NCBI RefSeq assembly: GCF_041734735.1
Contig: NC_134876.1
Coordinates: 95,587,586 to 95,651,585 of the forward strand
Source: Babylonia areolata
Lineage: Eukaryota; Mollusca; Gastropoda; Neogastropoda; Buccinidae
DNA length: 64,000 bases
Direction of reading: 5' to 3'
The translations under genes were made by a program, and so were the position numbers. How positions within the stretch are numbered: position 1 is the stretch's first letter; each line of letters starts with the position of its first letter. The notes beneath the pieces are model-generated. The model saw only the letters and a list, made by a program, of their open reading frames with translations, did no database searches and was not told the origin of the DNA. Positions 34,563 to 47,796 of the stretch are shown here, one piece after another.

Positions 34563-36080
34563 TTTTTTTACTGTGTTACTGAGGATGCAAACTGATGATG
34601 CAACTGTACACTTGTAATAAGAAAATAGTAAAAATCTTCAAATATTTTAAATCATTGTCAGCATTCATGTGAAATTCAGAATAGAATTCATCTGTAAAGA
34701 ATAAAACTCTTACCCATATCTTGGCAAAGTGCTTTCCAAATTGAATAAACCACACATTTCACATAGGTTAAAATGGAAAAGAAACACCAGAAAAATCAAA
34801 ACACCATTTTAAAAATTGGGGTGTTTCACATCAATGTTTCACATCAATCCTACAATTCCGTCTTCGTGCAGGGACAACAGAAATATTATGTTGGTCTGTC
34901 ATGGTGAATGAAACAAAGTGGCAACACAATGTTGGTCTGTCATGGTGAATGAAACAAAGTGGCAACACAATGTTGGTCTGTCATGGTGAATGAAACAAAG
35001 TGGCAACACAATGTTGGTCTGCCATGGTGAATGAAACATAAAGTGGCAACACAATGTTGGTCTGTCGTGGTGAATGAAACATAAAGTGGCAACACAATGT
35101 TGGTCTGTCGTGGTGAATGAAACATAAAGTGGCAACACAATGTTGGTCTGTCGTGGTGAATGAAATATAAAGTGGCAACACAATGTTGGTCTGTCGTGGT
35201 GAATGAAACAAAGTGGCAACACAATGTTGGTCTGTCGTGGTGAATGAAACATAAAGTGGTCTGTCATGGTAAATGAAACAAAGTGGCAACACAATGTTGG
35301 TCTTTTTTTACTGTGTTACTGAGGATGCAAACTGATGATGCAACTGTACACTTGTAATAAGAAAATAGTAAAAATCTTCAAATATTTTAAATCATTGTCA
35401 GCATTCATGTGAAATTCAGAATAGAATTCATCTGTAAAGAATAAAACTCTTACCCATATCTTGGCAAAGTGCTTTCCAAATTGAATAAACCACACATTTC
35501 ACATAGGTTAAAATGGAAAAGAAACACCAGAAAAATCAAAACACCATTTTAAAAATTGGGGTGTTTCACATCAATGTTTCACATCAATCCTACAATTCCG
35601 TCTTCGTGCAGGGACAACAGAAATATTATGTTGGTCTGTCATGGTGAATGAAACAAAGTGGCAACACAATGTTGGTCTGTCATGGTGAATGAAACAAAGT
35701 GGCAACACAATGTTGGTCTGTCGTGGTGAATGAAACATAAAGTGGCAACACAATGTTGGTCTGTCGTGGTGAATGAAATATAAAGTGGCAACACAATGTT
35801 GGTCTGTCGTGGTGAATGAAACAAAGTGGCAACACAATGTTGGTCTGTCGTGGTGAATGAAACATAAAGTGGCAACACAATGTTGGTCTGTCGTGGTGAA
35901 TGAAACAAAGTGGCAACACAATGTTGGTCTGTCATGGTGAATGAAATATAAAGTGGCAACACAATGTTGGTCTGTCGTGGTGAATGAAACATAAAGTGGC
36001 AACGCGATGTTGGTCTGTCGTGGTGAATGAAGCATAAAGTGGTGACACGATGTTGGTCTGTCATGGTGAAACATAAAGTG
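34563..36080. repeat. 740-bp higher-order tandem duplication containing a 41-bp array
   Basis: The block from about 34563 recurs at about 35303 (offset 740) with no difference I can see over some 400 bp, including the non-repetitive lead (ctgtgttactgaggatgcaa). Each block ends in about 10 units of a 41-45 bp repeat (tgttggtctgtcatggtgaa, then tgaaacaaagtggcaacaca). Confidence 0.9.
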
Positions 36081-36135
36081 CCTTTGTGGCCACACACCCT
36101 GTTATGTATATCAATGTACATTCATACGTAAGAAG

Positions 36136-37360
36136 ATGCTGCGTCAAAGTAACTGCCGACGCTGCACCTTGCCTCAAAAGCCCACAATACTAGCAAACTA
36201 TTTCTACCGTCTGATGAGAGTAAATAAACAGCGTATTTGTTACACAGTCGCTATTGAATTGAGAACTGAAAAAACAACGGGAATCCCCAAACCAATGGTA
36301 TGCGATTTTCTGCATTTCCAGAACTGTTCCATTTGACGGTACTGTTGTGTTCATTGACTACAGCTCTGCGTTCAACACAATAGTACCATCAAAACTATAT
36401 TTTAAACTGAAAGACCTCTCGCTGCCTGAATCAATTTGTGCATGGATCCTAAATTTTCTAAGATGCAGACCACAAGTTGTTAAAGTTAGTGACCTCACCT
36501 CCTCCACGTGCATTCTCAACATAGGCACCCACAGGGATGTGTTTTATCCTCACTGTTGTACTCACTATTCACACATGACTGTGCAACTCAAACTGAATGT
36601 AACACCATGGTCACGTTTGCCAACGATACTACTCTAGAAGGGCTGATTACGAACAGTGATGAGTCAAAATATAGGGAAGAGGTACTGAAACTTGTCAGCT
36701 GGTGTGATCAAAACAACTTAGAACTCAATGTATCAAAAACAAAAGAATTAATTTTAGATTTCAGGAAGACCAGATCTGACCCCTTACCACTTGTCATTAA
36801 AAACCCTTAAAAAAATAATAAAATAAACAACAACGAGAGATCATTAGCGAATTTAAATTTCTCGGACTCATCATTTACAACGATTTGAAATGGGAGAAAA
36901 ATACGGGGGAAAAATTGTTAAGAAAGCACAACAGCGCCTGTACTTTCTTCGGCGCCTCAAAAAGTTCGGAATTAAAAAAGAAATCATGGTTGATTTCTAC
37001 CGAGCAGTCATTGAAAGTGTGCTAACCTTCGCTATTACTGTTTGGTACGGAAACATTTCCAAGGCAGAAGTTGCAGCCCTTAACAGAATCGTAAAAACTG
37101 CCACCAAGATTACCGGGGCTGATCTACCTACTCTAGAAGACATATATTATAAGCGGCTACTCAAAAAAGCAAAATCAATCAGCCAGGACGAATACATCCA
37201 GCTTTTGGGATTTTCGAGATGCTCCCCTCCGGTCGACGGTACAGAAGTATAAGGACGAAAACCAATCGCTTCGCAAATAGCTTTTTCCCCAGAGCAGTCA
37301 ATGTCCTGTCTCTCGGACAAATCCAGTATGACTAAATAGAATTGTGCAATCAACAACTAT
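36136..37360 (+). mobile_element. Decayed non-LTR retrotransposon (LINE), reverse transcriptase C-terminal half
   Basis: Successive + strand frames carry VFIDYSSAFNTIVPSKL (box with the first catalytic Asp), HPQGCVLSSLLYSLFTHDC, and TFANDTTLEGL, where the FADD box is changed to FAND. They continue with NNLELNVSKTKELILDFRKT, then AQQRLYFLRRLKKFGIKKEI and FYRAVIESVLTFAITVWYGN, a block of CR1/L2-like LINEs. Frameshifts and stops separate these segments and a catalytic Asp is lost, so it is inactive. 5' truncated. Confidence 0.85.
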
Positions 37361-38945
37361 CTGCCTGAAGATCTAGTCATCAGCCCCATCCACATGTAAT
37401 ATGCGGCTTCTGTTCAAACGTGTGTGTGTGAGAGAGAGAGGGAGTGTGTGTGTGTGTGTGTGTGCATGCATGTTCATTAAACCAACCTGCCGCCCCTTTC
37501 GTGTCAACTGAATGGACTATACTGCAACAGCTATTTTTGGACAGGCAGCAAGCAACCAAAACATTCTTCTGTACCCCGAAACATCGCTGTCCGCTGGGAG
37601 TTGCTTAGTATATTTGTACCTGACCTCCAAACGATAAGGAAAACAGTACATTAAAGATTATGTTAGTGTTAAAAAAAAAACACCCAAAAAACCATCTTTC
37701 AGATCTAGGGATTGCATGCTTTGCAGACTGCCGCGCTGGGACTACTATAAATAGACGCACAGTTAGCAAAGGTCAGAATTGTCTTCCTTCGTGCATGCAG
37801 AATGATACGTGATGTAACTGAAATTGTGCTTGGAAAATCGACATTGTTTGTTTGTATGCCTGTCGGGGACATTTATGCAGTAAGATTTTAGGCCTGCACG
37901 CAAATCTCTCTCTGAATAAAACTCAGCTACCTTCTTCGCCTCCTGCCAATTATATGTTAACGCGAATTATTGGGTGGGGGTCTGTCAAGTACAATTTCTG
38001 TTGTGTTTATTCTCGTTAACTGGAGTAACATCTGTAAAATATTCGTATGCAGTAAACACATCGATGTTGTAGTTAACATCATTGCCAAATATAAATGGTG
38101 TGAGACCTTCCCACTGAGTATATAACATAAAAGCCTTTTTATGCCTTGAGTTGTGTTTTTGAAATGTAATGTTTTTGACGAGGGAGCTCTGTTATAAGAT
38201 AATTATCTCCCTTATTAATAAGTAGTTTTCAGCCTATAAGTATAATGTCCCATTAGCAGGCACATTGAGAGATATGTGTGTAAATGTAACTTCAACATTG
38301 AGCAAAGGAAGTTCCATTTTCAGCAACAAAAATATTAATGAACTGCTATTATTCAGTGTGTCACATAAAAATGCTAAGTTTTGTGAATAAGAAGAAAATT
38401 GTAACAGTAATTTTTTGGTGAAAATATTTAAATCTACCTCATGCCCTTTCCAGGGATGCAATATCATTATGATTAGAATGAATGGAAAGAACATATCATT
38501 TGCTGTTGTTGTGCCAAATTTGGTGTCAACTGACTAAGTATTTCCAGAGAAAATGACAATGTTCAAGTTTACCATACATACATACATACACACACACAGA
38601 CAACCGAACACCGGGTTATTACACAGACTTACATTGTTTACACAATTGTGAGTCAAAAAATGACAAGCCAACAAACTACGAGGTGTTCCACGTGTTGCCA
38701 TCGTAAAAATACAGCTTCAAATGTTTTCCGGTCTTGGAACAAATATTGCATCAACTGCTGTCGGTCGTTTGGTATTAAAAAAAAAAAAAATTAAAAAATT
38801 AAAAAAAGACAATTTCAATGTCTTTTCTGTCCACTGCAATTTGTACATAAATAAGTTTAAAAAGTGCGTATATGTATATAAGGAATGTCATCACATAATT
38901 ATGTAAAACAGACAAGCTTAACTAGTTGCCCATGATCATGAGCAA
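37361..38945. other. Intergenic sequence, no gene seen
   Basis: AT-rich, mostly unique, with a short GT run (37445-37465), CATA/CA runs near 38575-38600 and A runs near 38780-38810. No supported exon. Confidence 0.6.
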
Positions 38946-38949
38946 AGCA

Positions 38950-39490
38950 GGATCACCACGCACACACCATTATGTCACCAGTCACCACACACACACCATC
39001 ATGTCACCAGTCACCACACACACACACACCATTGTCACCTGTCACCACACAAACCATTAAGTCACCAGTCATCACACACACACACACCATTGTCACCTGT
39101 CACCACACACACCATTACGTCACCAGTCACCACACACACCATTACGTCACCTGTCACCACACACACACACACCATTATGTCACTGGTCACCACACACACA
39201 CCATCATGTCACCAGTCACCACACACACACAGCATTATGTCACCATTCATCACACACACCATTATGTCACCAGTCCCCACACACTCACCATTATGTCACA
39301 AGTCACCATATGCACCATTATGTCACCACACACGCACACACCATTATGTCACCAGTCACCACACACCATTATGTCACCACACACACACCATTATGTCACC
39401 AGTCACCACACACCATTATGTCACCAGTCACCACACACACACCATTACGTCACCAGTCACCACACACACACCATTATGTCACCAGTTATC
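38950..39490. repeat. About 30-bp minisatellite
   Basis: Core accattatgtcaccagtcac with variable CA tails, about 18 units. Confidence 0.95.
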
Positions 39491-39645
39491 ACAAACATAC
39501 ACGGCATGAAATTAATGTACCATGAGTGGTGACTTCCCTTTGTTCAATTTTTATGGCGCGCCGGTGGAAAATGAAAAAAAAGTGTACAAGTTGACCGTTT
39601 CGTAGATATAACGCGTTAGCGATGACATGCTATAAGGCTATACAA

Positions 39646-39780
39646 GTGGAGTGATGGCCTAGAGGTAACGTGTCCGCCTAGGAAACAAGAGAATCTGAGC
39701 GCACTGGTTCGAATTCCGGCAGAGTCGCCAAAAACGGGGATTCTATTTCATGACTGGTAAACACCAGGAAAAAAATTAGG
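39646..39780 (+). mobile_element. tRNA-derived SINE head
   Basis: Pol III promoter boxes: A box tggcctagagg at about 39655-39665 and B box ggttcgaattcc at about 39706-39717, correctly spaced. The rest (cgccaaaaacggggattcta) is not tRNA-like, so this is a SINE and not a functional tRNA. Confidence 0.75.
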
Positions 39781-40275
39781 TGATCTGCGCAATTTCTCGA
39801 ACACATTGCCGAAGACAATTATCATTTCTTTTCAACTGCTATTATTCTAAATTTGTACACCATTTATGTTTAATATTTCAAGGCTCAAAAAACCACCAAA
39901 AAGCAACAACCCAATTTTATGCGAAAAAGATAATTAAACGATCATAAACTTTAGGTTAACACACACACACAAAACCACCCCAAAAAACCCCAACCCAATC
40001 TTATCTGAAAAAGATAATCAAATAATCGTTAACTTGTTAGGCATGAAACAAGGAATTTATCATGCATAACTGAGATGAATATTTCAAGTATTGAACATTA
40101 CCAGAATGAAATAAACATTTAAATCATGTCACCATTACCGAATCAATAACCAGGCCTGTAAAATATATACATGCTACATACAGTATTATCGGTAATATAC
40201 AAATACATGTACGTTATGTACAGCATTTCCGGCAATAAGCAAATGATGGCAATATAATGATGGAACTCAAGCTCG

Positions 40276-40473
40276 GTGTCAAGATTCTACAGTCATCAAT
40301 CGGAGCACTACAAGGCCATGTTTGAGTCAGTACACGGGGAATCAACAGACCATAGCGAAATACTGGACCTGGAGCTTTATGGCAGGGTTCACAGTGTGGC
40401 TCAAATGAATCAGGTGTTTGTCAGTCAGTCAGGCCACTGCCTCATGACGGAAGTGCTGACCACTGGTCAGTGA
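40276..40473 (+). other. Unrecognised open frame of normal complexity
   Basis: About 65 codons with balanced composition: SRFYSHQSEHYKAMFESVHG, ILDLELYGRVHSVAQMNQVF, SGHCLMTEVLTTGQ, then a stop. It has no ATG at its start, so it may be an exon or a transposon remnant. No family recognised, and it lies between the two convergent genes. Confidence 0.3.
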
Positions 40474-40549
40474 ATTCTTGGAGCAGACCGATCGTCAGTT
40501 TTGGTTTTCCTCAAACTCACGTGACAGAAGGGTCCACCCGTGATGCTGG

Positions 40550-41250
40550 TGGAACAACAACAATGCACACACAACAACAACAGCGTCAACAACAATGCAC
40601 ACACAACAACAACAGCGTCAACAACAATGTACACACAACAACAACAGCGTCAACAACAATGCACACACAACAACAACAGCGTCAACAACAAAGCACACAC
40701 AACAACAACAACAGCGTCAACAACAGTGCACACACAACAACAACAGCGTCAACAACAATGCACACACAACAACAACAGCGTCAACAACAATGCACACACA
40801 ACAACAACAGCGTCAACAACAAAGCACACACAACAACAACAGCGTCAACAACAATGCACACACAACAACAACAGCGTCAACAACAATGTACACACAACAA
40901 CAACAACAGCGTCAACAACAATGCACACACAACAACAACAGCGTCAACAACAATGCACACACAACAACAACAGCGTCAACAACAATGTACACACAACAAC
41001 AACAACAGCGTCAACAACAATGCACACACAACAACAACAACAGCGTCAACAACAATGCACACACAACAACAACAGCGTCAACAACAAAGCACACACAACA
41101 ACAACAGCGTCAACAACAAAGCACACACAACAACAACAGCGTCAACAACAAAGCACACACAACAACAACAACAGCGTCAACAACAAAGCACACACAACAA
41201 CAACAGCGTCAACAACAAAGCACACACAACAACAGCGTCAACAACAATAA
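40550..41250. repeat. 30-33-bp AAC-rich minisatellite
   Basis: About 22 units with core gcacacacaacaacaacagc then gtcaacaac. All three + frames are open (Q-rich, N-rich and T-rich), which is a property of the repeat. Confidence 0.95.
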
Positions 41251-42505
41251 TGCACTACTACTAATGATAACAGTAATAATGATGATCATCATCATCGTCA
41301 TCATAACAAGAACAAGAAATAAATCAACGGCTGGCAAATAAATAAATATATATGTGTGTGAACCATGGTTCCCTGCAAGTTATCTATGCCCCTCTTTTTC
41401 TCTCTTAATTGATGCTGATGCGTTTAGATGCCATACTTTATGAAAGTAACCCAAACAGTTGACATAGAAAGCTCCCAATATTAAAACCATTTAGTTGATT
41501 AGAACGTTGTTGTTTTGTTGTTGTTGTTGTTGTTGTTTTTTGTTTTTTGTTTTGTTTTGTTTTTTGCCCTTTACCAAAAAGGCAATCGGATGGCATTAGA
41601 GGAAAACCAGAAACGTATTCAACTACCGTGTATCTCGAACCTTGATAAAAATCCGAAGTGTCAAATATTTTCAAGAGATGTGCTCGAAGCTTGATAAAAA
41701 TCCGAAGTGTCAAAATATTTTCAAGAGATGTGAACAATCATTCTGCATTTAGAAGTTGTTCTTGGAGGGCCTTCCTCCACAGCCCCCCTCCAGTCGTCCC
41801 CCCCCCCCCCCCATCCCCCCAAACCCCCAGCCCCCTCCCCACACACCAACCCCCAAGCCCATCACAGCGCGAGTGACTAGTCCACACGTTGCCATCCTTG
41901 CTGCACCAAGGTTAATGAAAACATCGATCCAATGATACATAATTATATACATGTGCCAAATATATCGTGGGAAAAGTGATTACAACTACAGAAAGGTTTG
42001 TGGTAGATTTGAATACATGTGGTAAAAACCCCAATCCGCCATCCATCGTATTCTTGTTGTTTTGGTGCAGACGTGATTGTGAGTATCGTTCTTCTTATAT
42101 AACCACAGTGACAACAACAACAAGAATAATGATAATAATGATGATGATGTAATATTGATCAGTGATGATAATAATACCTCACAGACATTCGCAACATATT
42201 CAGTACCTCCAAAGAAAATCCCCAGTGATGATAATTCTCGTAACAGCAATGCTAATTCACAGGTTAACAAAAGACAGGCTATTCCATTATAATCATCTCA
42301 AAACAAGAGAAATACCACAATGTACATTCATGCAAAATATTTCATGGTCTCCAAAAAAGGGAGAATTTTATGTCCCAGGAGACAAAACAATACACAGAAC
42401 CATTATTGTAATAAAAATGACTAAATAAATTTCCGTACAGTATTATCAGAATACCTATTAAAACTAATATTTTTCGTACAATACCTTTAGAGTCTGTATG
42501 TTTAA
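41251..42505. other. Intergenic or gene 2 3' intron sequence, no exon seen
   Basis: Holds GTT-rich and C homopolymer tracts (41508-41560, 41799-41813), a short direct repeat of gcttgataaaaatccgaagt (41640-41720), and small GAT/ACA runs. Gene 2 should continue in this direction, but I found no exon with matching phase. Confidence 0.5.
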
Positions 42506-42509
42506 CAGA

Positions 42510-42900
42510 TATCACCACCGTAAATCCATTCAATCTTTCCCATTACCACTGTAAATCCATTCAATCTTTTACACTTTCACCGTAAATCCATTTAATCTTT
42601 TCTATTATCACCGTAAATCCATTCAATCTTTTCTCCTCTTTCACCGTAAGTCCATTCAATCTTTTCCACTTTCACCGTAAATCCGTTCAATCTTTTCCAC
42701 TTTCACCGTAAATCCATTCAATCTTTTCCACTTTCACCGTAAATCCGTTCAATCTTTTCCATTACTACCATAAATCCGTTCAATCTTTTCCATTACCACC
42801 GTAAATCCGTTCAATCTTTTCCATTACCACCGTAAATCCGTTCAATTTTTTCCACTTTCACCGTAAATCCATTTAATCTTTTCCACTTTCACCGTCAGTC
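42510..42900. repeat. About 32-bp minisatellite near the last visible exon of gene 2
   Basis: Core accgtaaatccattcaatct then tttccactttc, about 12 units, ending about 65 bp from the donor at 42967. Confidence 0.95.
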
Positions 42901-42967
42901 TTTTCCAGTTCCATCACGGGAGGAGGGGGATGTGGAGAAGGGGGAGCGGGTATCCAGGGCAACTCAC

Positions 42968-43539
42968 CCAGTGGCAGGAGGGGGAGGGGGAGGAGGAGGG
43001 GGAGGCGGCGCGGGCTGTGCGGCGTGGTGGAGGTCCCCAGTCCCTTGTTGTGGGCAGGCAGCGTGCCCGTCCTGAGGGGTCACAGCACGAAGGTCGTGAA
43101 GGGAGGAGGCGTGTCGGTCCTGTGCGGTGTGCTGCACAGCGAGCAGGTCGTGAAGGGAGGAAGATAACGCCGCGGAGTCCGCTTCCTGGGCAGCAAGGTG
43201 GGGAGGGGCGGTGGGGGGAGGGTAAGGGGGAGGAGGAGGGGTGTGAGCAGGGGCTGGGGCAGAGAAGGCAGGAAGGTAAGGGGGGAGGGGCTGCGTTTGG
43301 GACTGGTGCACACCGCGCAGGCTAGGGGATCGGGTCCAGGCTACAGGCATCCCACCACCACCACCACCACCACCACCACCACCACCACGAGCAAGGTGTG
43401 AGGGGGGAGGGGGCAGGGGAGGGGAGGGAGCGCGGGAGGTGGGCTGAGAGCGCGTGCCTAGCACGTAGAAGGCGGAGGGGGCGGGGGACAGGAGGGGATT
43501 GGCGGCGAAATAGGGGCCCTCCACCGTCTGGCCAAGGAA
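42968..43539 (-). CDS. BAIAP2: Gene 2 exon i: Pro/Gly-rich tail
   Basis: 190 codons open from acceptor tgtctgcag to donor gtgagt, with two bases left over. It begins [20 protein letters not shown], then runs Pro-rich, with a tract of 12 Gly encoded by (GGT)n at about 43348-43388. Two tandem copies of SSLHDL occur around [17 protein letters not shown], and it ends in a run of Pro before ATG. Poly-Pro of this kind can bind profilin, EVH1 or SH3 domains and often precedes WH2 motifs. No WH2 is visible before the donor. Confidence 0.75.
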
Positions 43540-46500
43540 CTGCAGACATACAGGACAGGTCAAGGTCAAGGCCAATGCCACACTTAAAGGCCACAGACAT
43601 GCAGGACAGGTCAAGGTCAGGGCCAATGACACGCTTCAAGGCCACAAACATGCAGGACAGGTCAAGGCCACAGACATGTAGGACAAGCCAAGGTCAGGGC
43701 CAATGAAACGCTTCAAGGCCACAGATATGCAGGACAGGTCAAGGTTAGGGCCGATGACACGCTTCAAGGCAACAGACATGCAGGACAGGTCAAGGTCAGG
43801 GTCAGTGACACGCTTCAAGGCAACAGTCATGCGGGGAGGTCAAGTTCAGGGTCAGTGACACGCTTCAAGGCCAACGACATGCAGGACAGGTCAAGGTCAG
43901 GTCAGTGACACGCTTCAAGGCCAAAGACATGCAGGACAGGACAAGGTCAGGGTCAATGACACGCTTCAAGGCCAAAGACGTGCAGGACAGGTCAAGCTCA
44001 GGGTTAGTGCACTGGTTGGTGTGTAGTGGTTGATGTGTAGTGGTTGGTGTGCAGTGGTGCGTCAGTATAGAAATACAGTGCGCTGGTTGGTGTGTAGTGG
44101 TTGGTGTGCATGGTGTGTCAGCATAGAAATTCAGTGCAGTGATTGGTCTGTAGTGGTTGGTGTGTAGTGGTTGGTGTGCAGTGGTTGGTGTGTAGTGGTA
44201 GGTGTGCAGTGGTTGGTGTGTAGTGGTTGGTGTGCAGTGGTTGGTGTGTAGTGGTTGGTGTGCAGTGATTGGTGTGTAGTGGTTGGTGTGTAATGGCTGG
44301 TGTGCAGTGGTTGGTGTGTAGTGGTTGGTGTGCAGTGATTGGTGGGTAGTGGTTGGTGTGCAGTGGTTGGTGGGTAGTGGTTGGTGTGCATGGTGTGTCA
44401 GTATAGAAATACAGTGCACTCATACAGACAACGTGCAGTTTACATGAAATGTGTGAGAGTAAGGGAGAGGGAGAGAGAGAGAGGGAAGAGAGAAAGACAG
44501 AGAGACAGACAGAGACAGACAGACAGACAGGCTTCAGAGACACAGAAAAACATTGAGAAAGGCAGAAACAGACAGATAGTGACAGAGACAGAGAAAGACA
44601 GGGAAAGATGCAGACACATATGCCGATAGTGACAGAGACAGAGACAAAGACAGGGAGAGAGACAGACACAAAGACAGACAGACAGACAGAGAAATACAGG
44701 GAAAGATGCAGACACATATGCCGATAGTGACAGAGACAGAGACAAAGACAGGGAGAGAGACAGACACAAAGACAGACAGACAGACAGAGAAATACAGGGA
44801 AAGATGCAGACACATATGCCGATAGTGACAGAGACACAGAAAGACAGGGAGGCATAAACAGAGACAGATAGTGACAGAGACAGACAGTGACAGAGACAGA
44901 TAGTGACAGACAGAGACAGTGACAGAGACAGAGACAGATAGTGACAGAGACAGATATTGACAGACAGAGACAGTGACAGAGACAGATAGTGACAGACAGA
45001 GACAGATAGTGACAGACAGAGACAGTGACAGAGACAGAGACAGATAATGACAGAGACAGAAAGACACAGAGAGAGACAGACACAAAGACAGATACTGACA
45101 GAGACAGATACTGACAGAGACAGATAGAGACAGAGACAGAGACAGAGACAGTCAGGGAGAGAGGCAGAAACAGAGACAGTGACAGAGACAGAGAGGAAAT
45201 CACTGACAAACGGGTTTTGCACGACTCACCTCGCTGCTTTCCACGTGAACCTTGAACACAACACACTTTTAGCTATGGCATTGTGATTCACCACGGACAT
45301 AGCTACAGCATTGTGAATCACTACGGACATAGCTATAGCATTGTGAATCATCACGGGCATAACTGTAGCATTGTAAATCATCACGGACATAGCTATGGCA
45401 CTGTGAATCACCACAGACATAACTGTAGCATTCTGTATCACGACGGACATTGCTGTGGCATTCTGTATCACGACGGACATAACTGTAGCAATCAGACACC
45501 AATCCGACACTGATGTGGTGAGTTGTTTCCATGTGTTCGTGTTGTGTCACGCTGTGCTGTGGTGAGTTGTTTCCATGTGTTCGTGTTGTGTCACGCTGTG
45601 TTGTGTCACGCTGTGCTGTGGTGAGTTGTTTCCATGTGTTCGTGTTGTGTCACGTTGTGCTATGGTGAGTTGTTTCCATGTGTTCGTGTTGTGCCACGCT
45701 GTGTTGTGTCACGCTGTGCTGTGGTGAGTTGTTTCCATGTGTTCGTGCTGTGTCACGCTGTGCTGTGGTGAGTTGTGTCACGCTGTGCTGTGTCACGTTG
45801 TGTTGTGTCATGCTGTGATGTGGTGAGTTGTTTCCATGTGTTCGTGTTGTGTCACGCTGTGCTGTGATGAGTTGTGCTACGCTGTGTTGTGTCACGCTGT
45901 GCTGTGTCGCGCTGTGATGTGGTGAGTTGTTTCCCTGTGTTCGTGTTGTGTCACACTGTGCTGTGGTGAGTTGTTTCCATGTGTTCGTGTTGTGTCACGC
46001 TGTGCTGTGGTGAGTTGTTTCCATGTGTTCGTGTTGTGTCACACTGTGATGTGGCGAGTTGTTTCCATGTGTTCGTGTTGTGTCACACTGTGATGTGGCG
46101 AGTTGTTTCCATGTGTTCGTGTTGTGTCACACTGTGATGTGTTGAGTTGTTTCCCTGTGTTCGTGCTGTGTCACGCAGTGTCACGCTGTGATGTGGCGAG
46201 TTGTTTCCATGTGTTCATGTTGTGTCAAGCTGTGCTGTGGTGAGTTGTTTCCCTGTGTTCATGTTGTGTCACGCTGTGCTGTGGTGAGTTGTTTCCAGTG
46301 TTCATGTTGTGTCACGTTGTGCTGTGGTGAGTTGTTTCCCTGTGTTCGTGTTGTGTCACGCTGTGTTTTGTCACGCTGTGATGTGGCGAGTTGTTTCCAT
46401 GTGTTCGTGTTGTGTCACGCTGTGCTGTGGTGAGTTGTTTCCCTGTGTTCGTGCTGTGTCACGCAGTGTCACGCTGTGATGTGGTGAGTTGTTTCCCTGT

Positions 46501-47346
46501 GTTCGTGTTATGTCACGCTGTGCTGTGGTGAGTTGTTTCCCTGTGTTCGTGCTGTGTCACGCAGTGTCACGCTGTGATGTGGTGAGTTGTTTCCATGTGT
46601 TCGTGTTGTGTCACGCTGTGCTGTGGTGAGTTGTTTCCCTGTGTTCGTGTTATGTCACGCTGTGCTGTGGTGAGTTGTTTCCCTGTGTTCGTGCTGTGTC
46701 ACGCAGTGTCACGCTGTGATGTGGTGAGTTGTTTCCATGTGTTCGTGTTGTGTCACGCTGTGCTGTGGTGAGTTGTTTCCATGTGTTCGTGTTGTGTCAC
46801 GCTGTGCTGTGGTGAGTTGTTTCCCTGTGTTCGTGTTGTGTCACGCTGTGCTGTGGTGAGTTGTTTCCATGTGTTCGTGTTGTGTCACGTTGTGCTGTGG
46901 TGAGTTGTTTCCATGTGTTCGTGTTGTGTCACGCTGTGCTGTGATGAGCTGTGCCACGCTGTGTTATGTCACGCTGTGCTGTGGTGAGTTGTTTCCCTGT
47001 GTTCGTGCTGTGTCACGCAGTGTCACGCTGTGCTGTGGTGAGTTGTTTCCATGTGTTCGTGTTGTGTCACACTGTGAGGTGGTGAGTTGTGCCACGCTGT
47101 GTTTTGTCACGCTGTGATGTGGTGAGTTGTTTCCAGTGTTCATGTTGTGTCACACTGTGCAGTGATGAGTTGTTTCCAGTGTTCATGTTGTGTCACGCTG
47201 TGCTGTGGTGATCAGTTCTGGGCTGCACTACGTCCAGTCGCATTCCCGACATCCTCACCTCCCTTCCCCACCCTCACCCCTACACGCACGTACGCACTTA
47301 CGTACATATTCATGCACGCACGAACACAGACAGAGACAGACACACA

Positions 47347-47395
<49 letters not shown>

Positions 47396-47706
47396 GTGGC
47401 AGGGAGGGCAGCAGCGAGGCTTCGTGCAGGGAGCGGGGCCGGGCCTGTGTGCCTGGCACGGTGTAGTGGTCAGGCAGCCACCCCCCCAGGTCTGAAAGGG
47501 ACCGGGCATCTCCGTTGACTTCGCTGAAACTGCGCGCCCTCTGGCGGTACCTGGTGGGTCAGCAGGGTGGGGAAAGGGAGGGGGCAGGAGGGAAGGGGGG
47601 GGGGGAGAAGGGGAAGGAGGATCATGCCATGCCATAAGAATATATACTGTGCCTCACAATACCGTATATACTTTGCCATGCCATACCATGTATACAATCC
47701 GTAATA

Positions 47707-47796
<90 letters not shown>

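Noticed and set aside
34899-36121. Histidine/cysteine-rich repeat proteins on the minus strand
   Set aside because: Three overlapping frames of the 41-bp array, with no exon features.
39646-39720. tRNA gene
   Set aside because: A and B boxes are present, but no cloverleaf or anticodon arm can be drawn; it matches a SINE head. The same applies to 55499-55575.
40550-41250. Poly-Q/N/T-rich protein
   Set aside because: All three frames of one strand are open because of the AAC-rich repeat; no frame is favoured.
41749-41952. Glycine-rich minus-strand frame as the next exon of gene 2
   Set aside because: Gly comes from a C homopolymer region, and no acceptor of the right phase (one base into the codon) was found.
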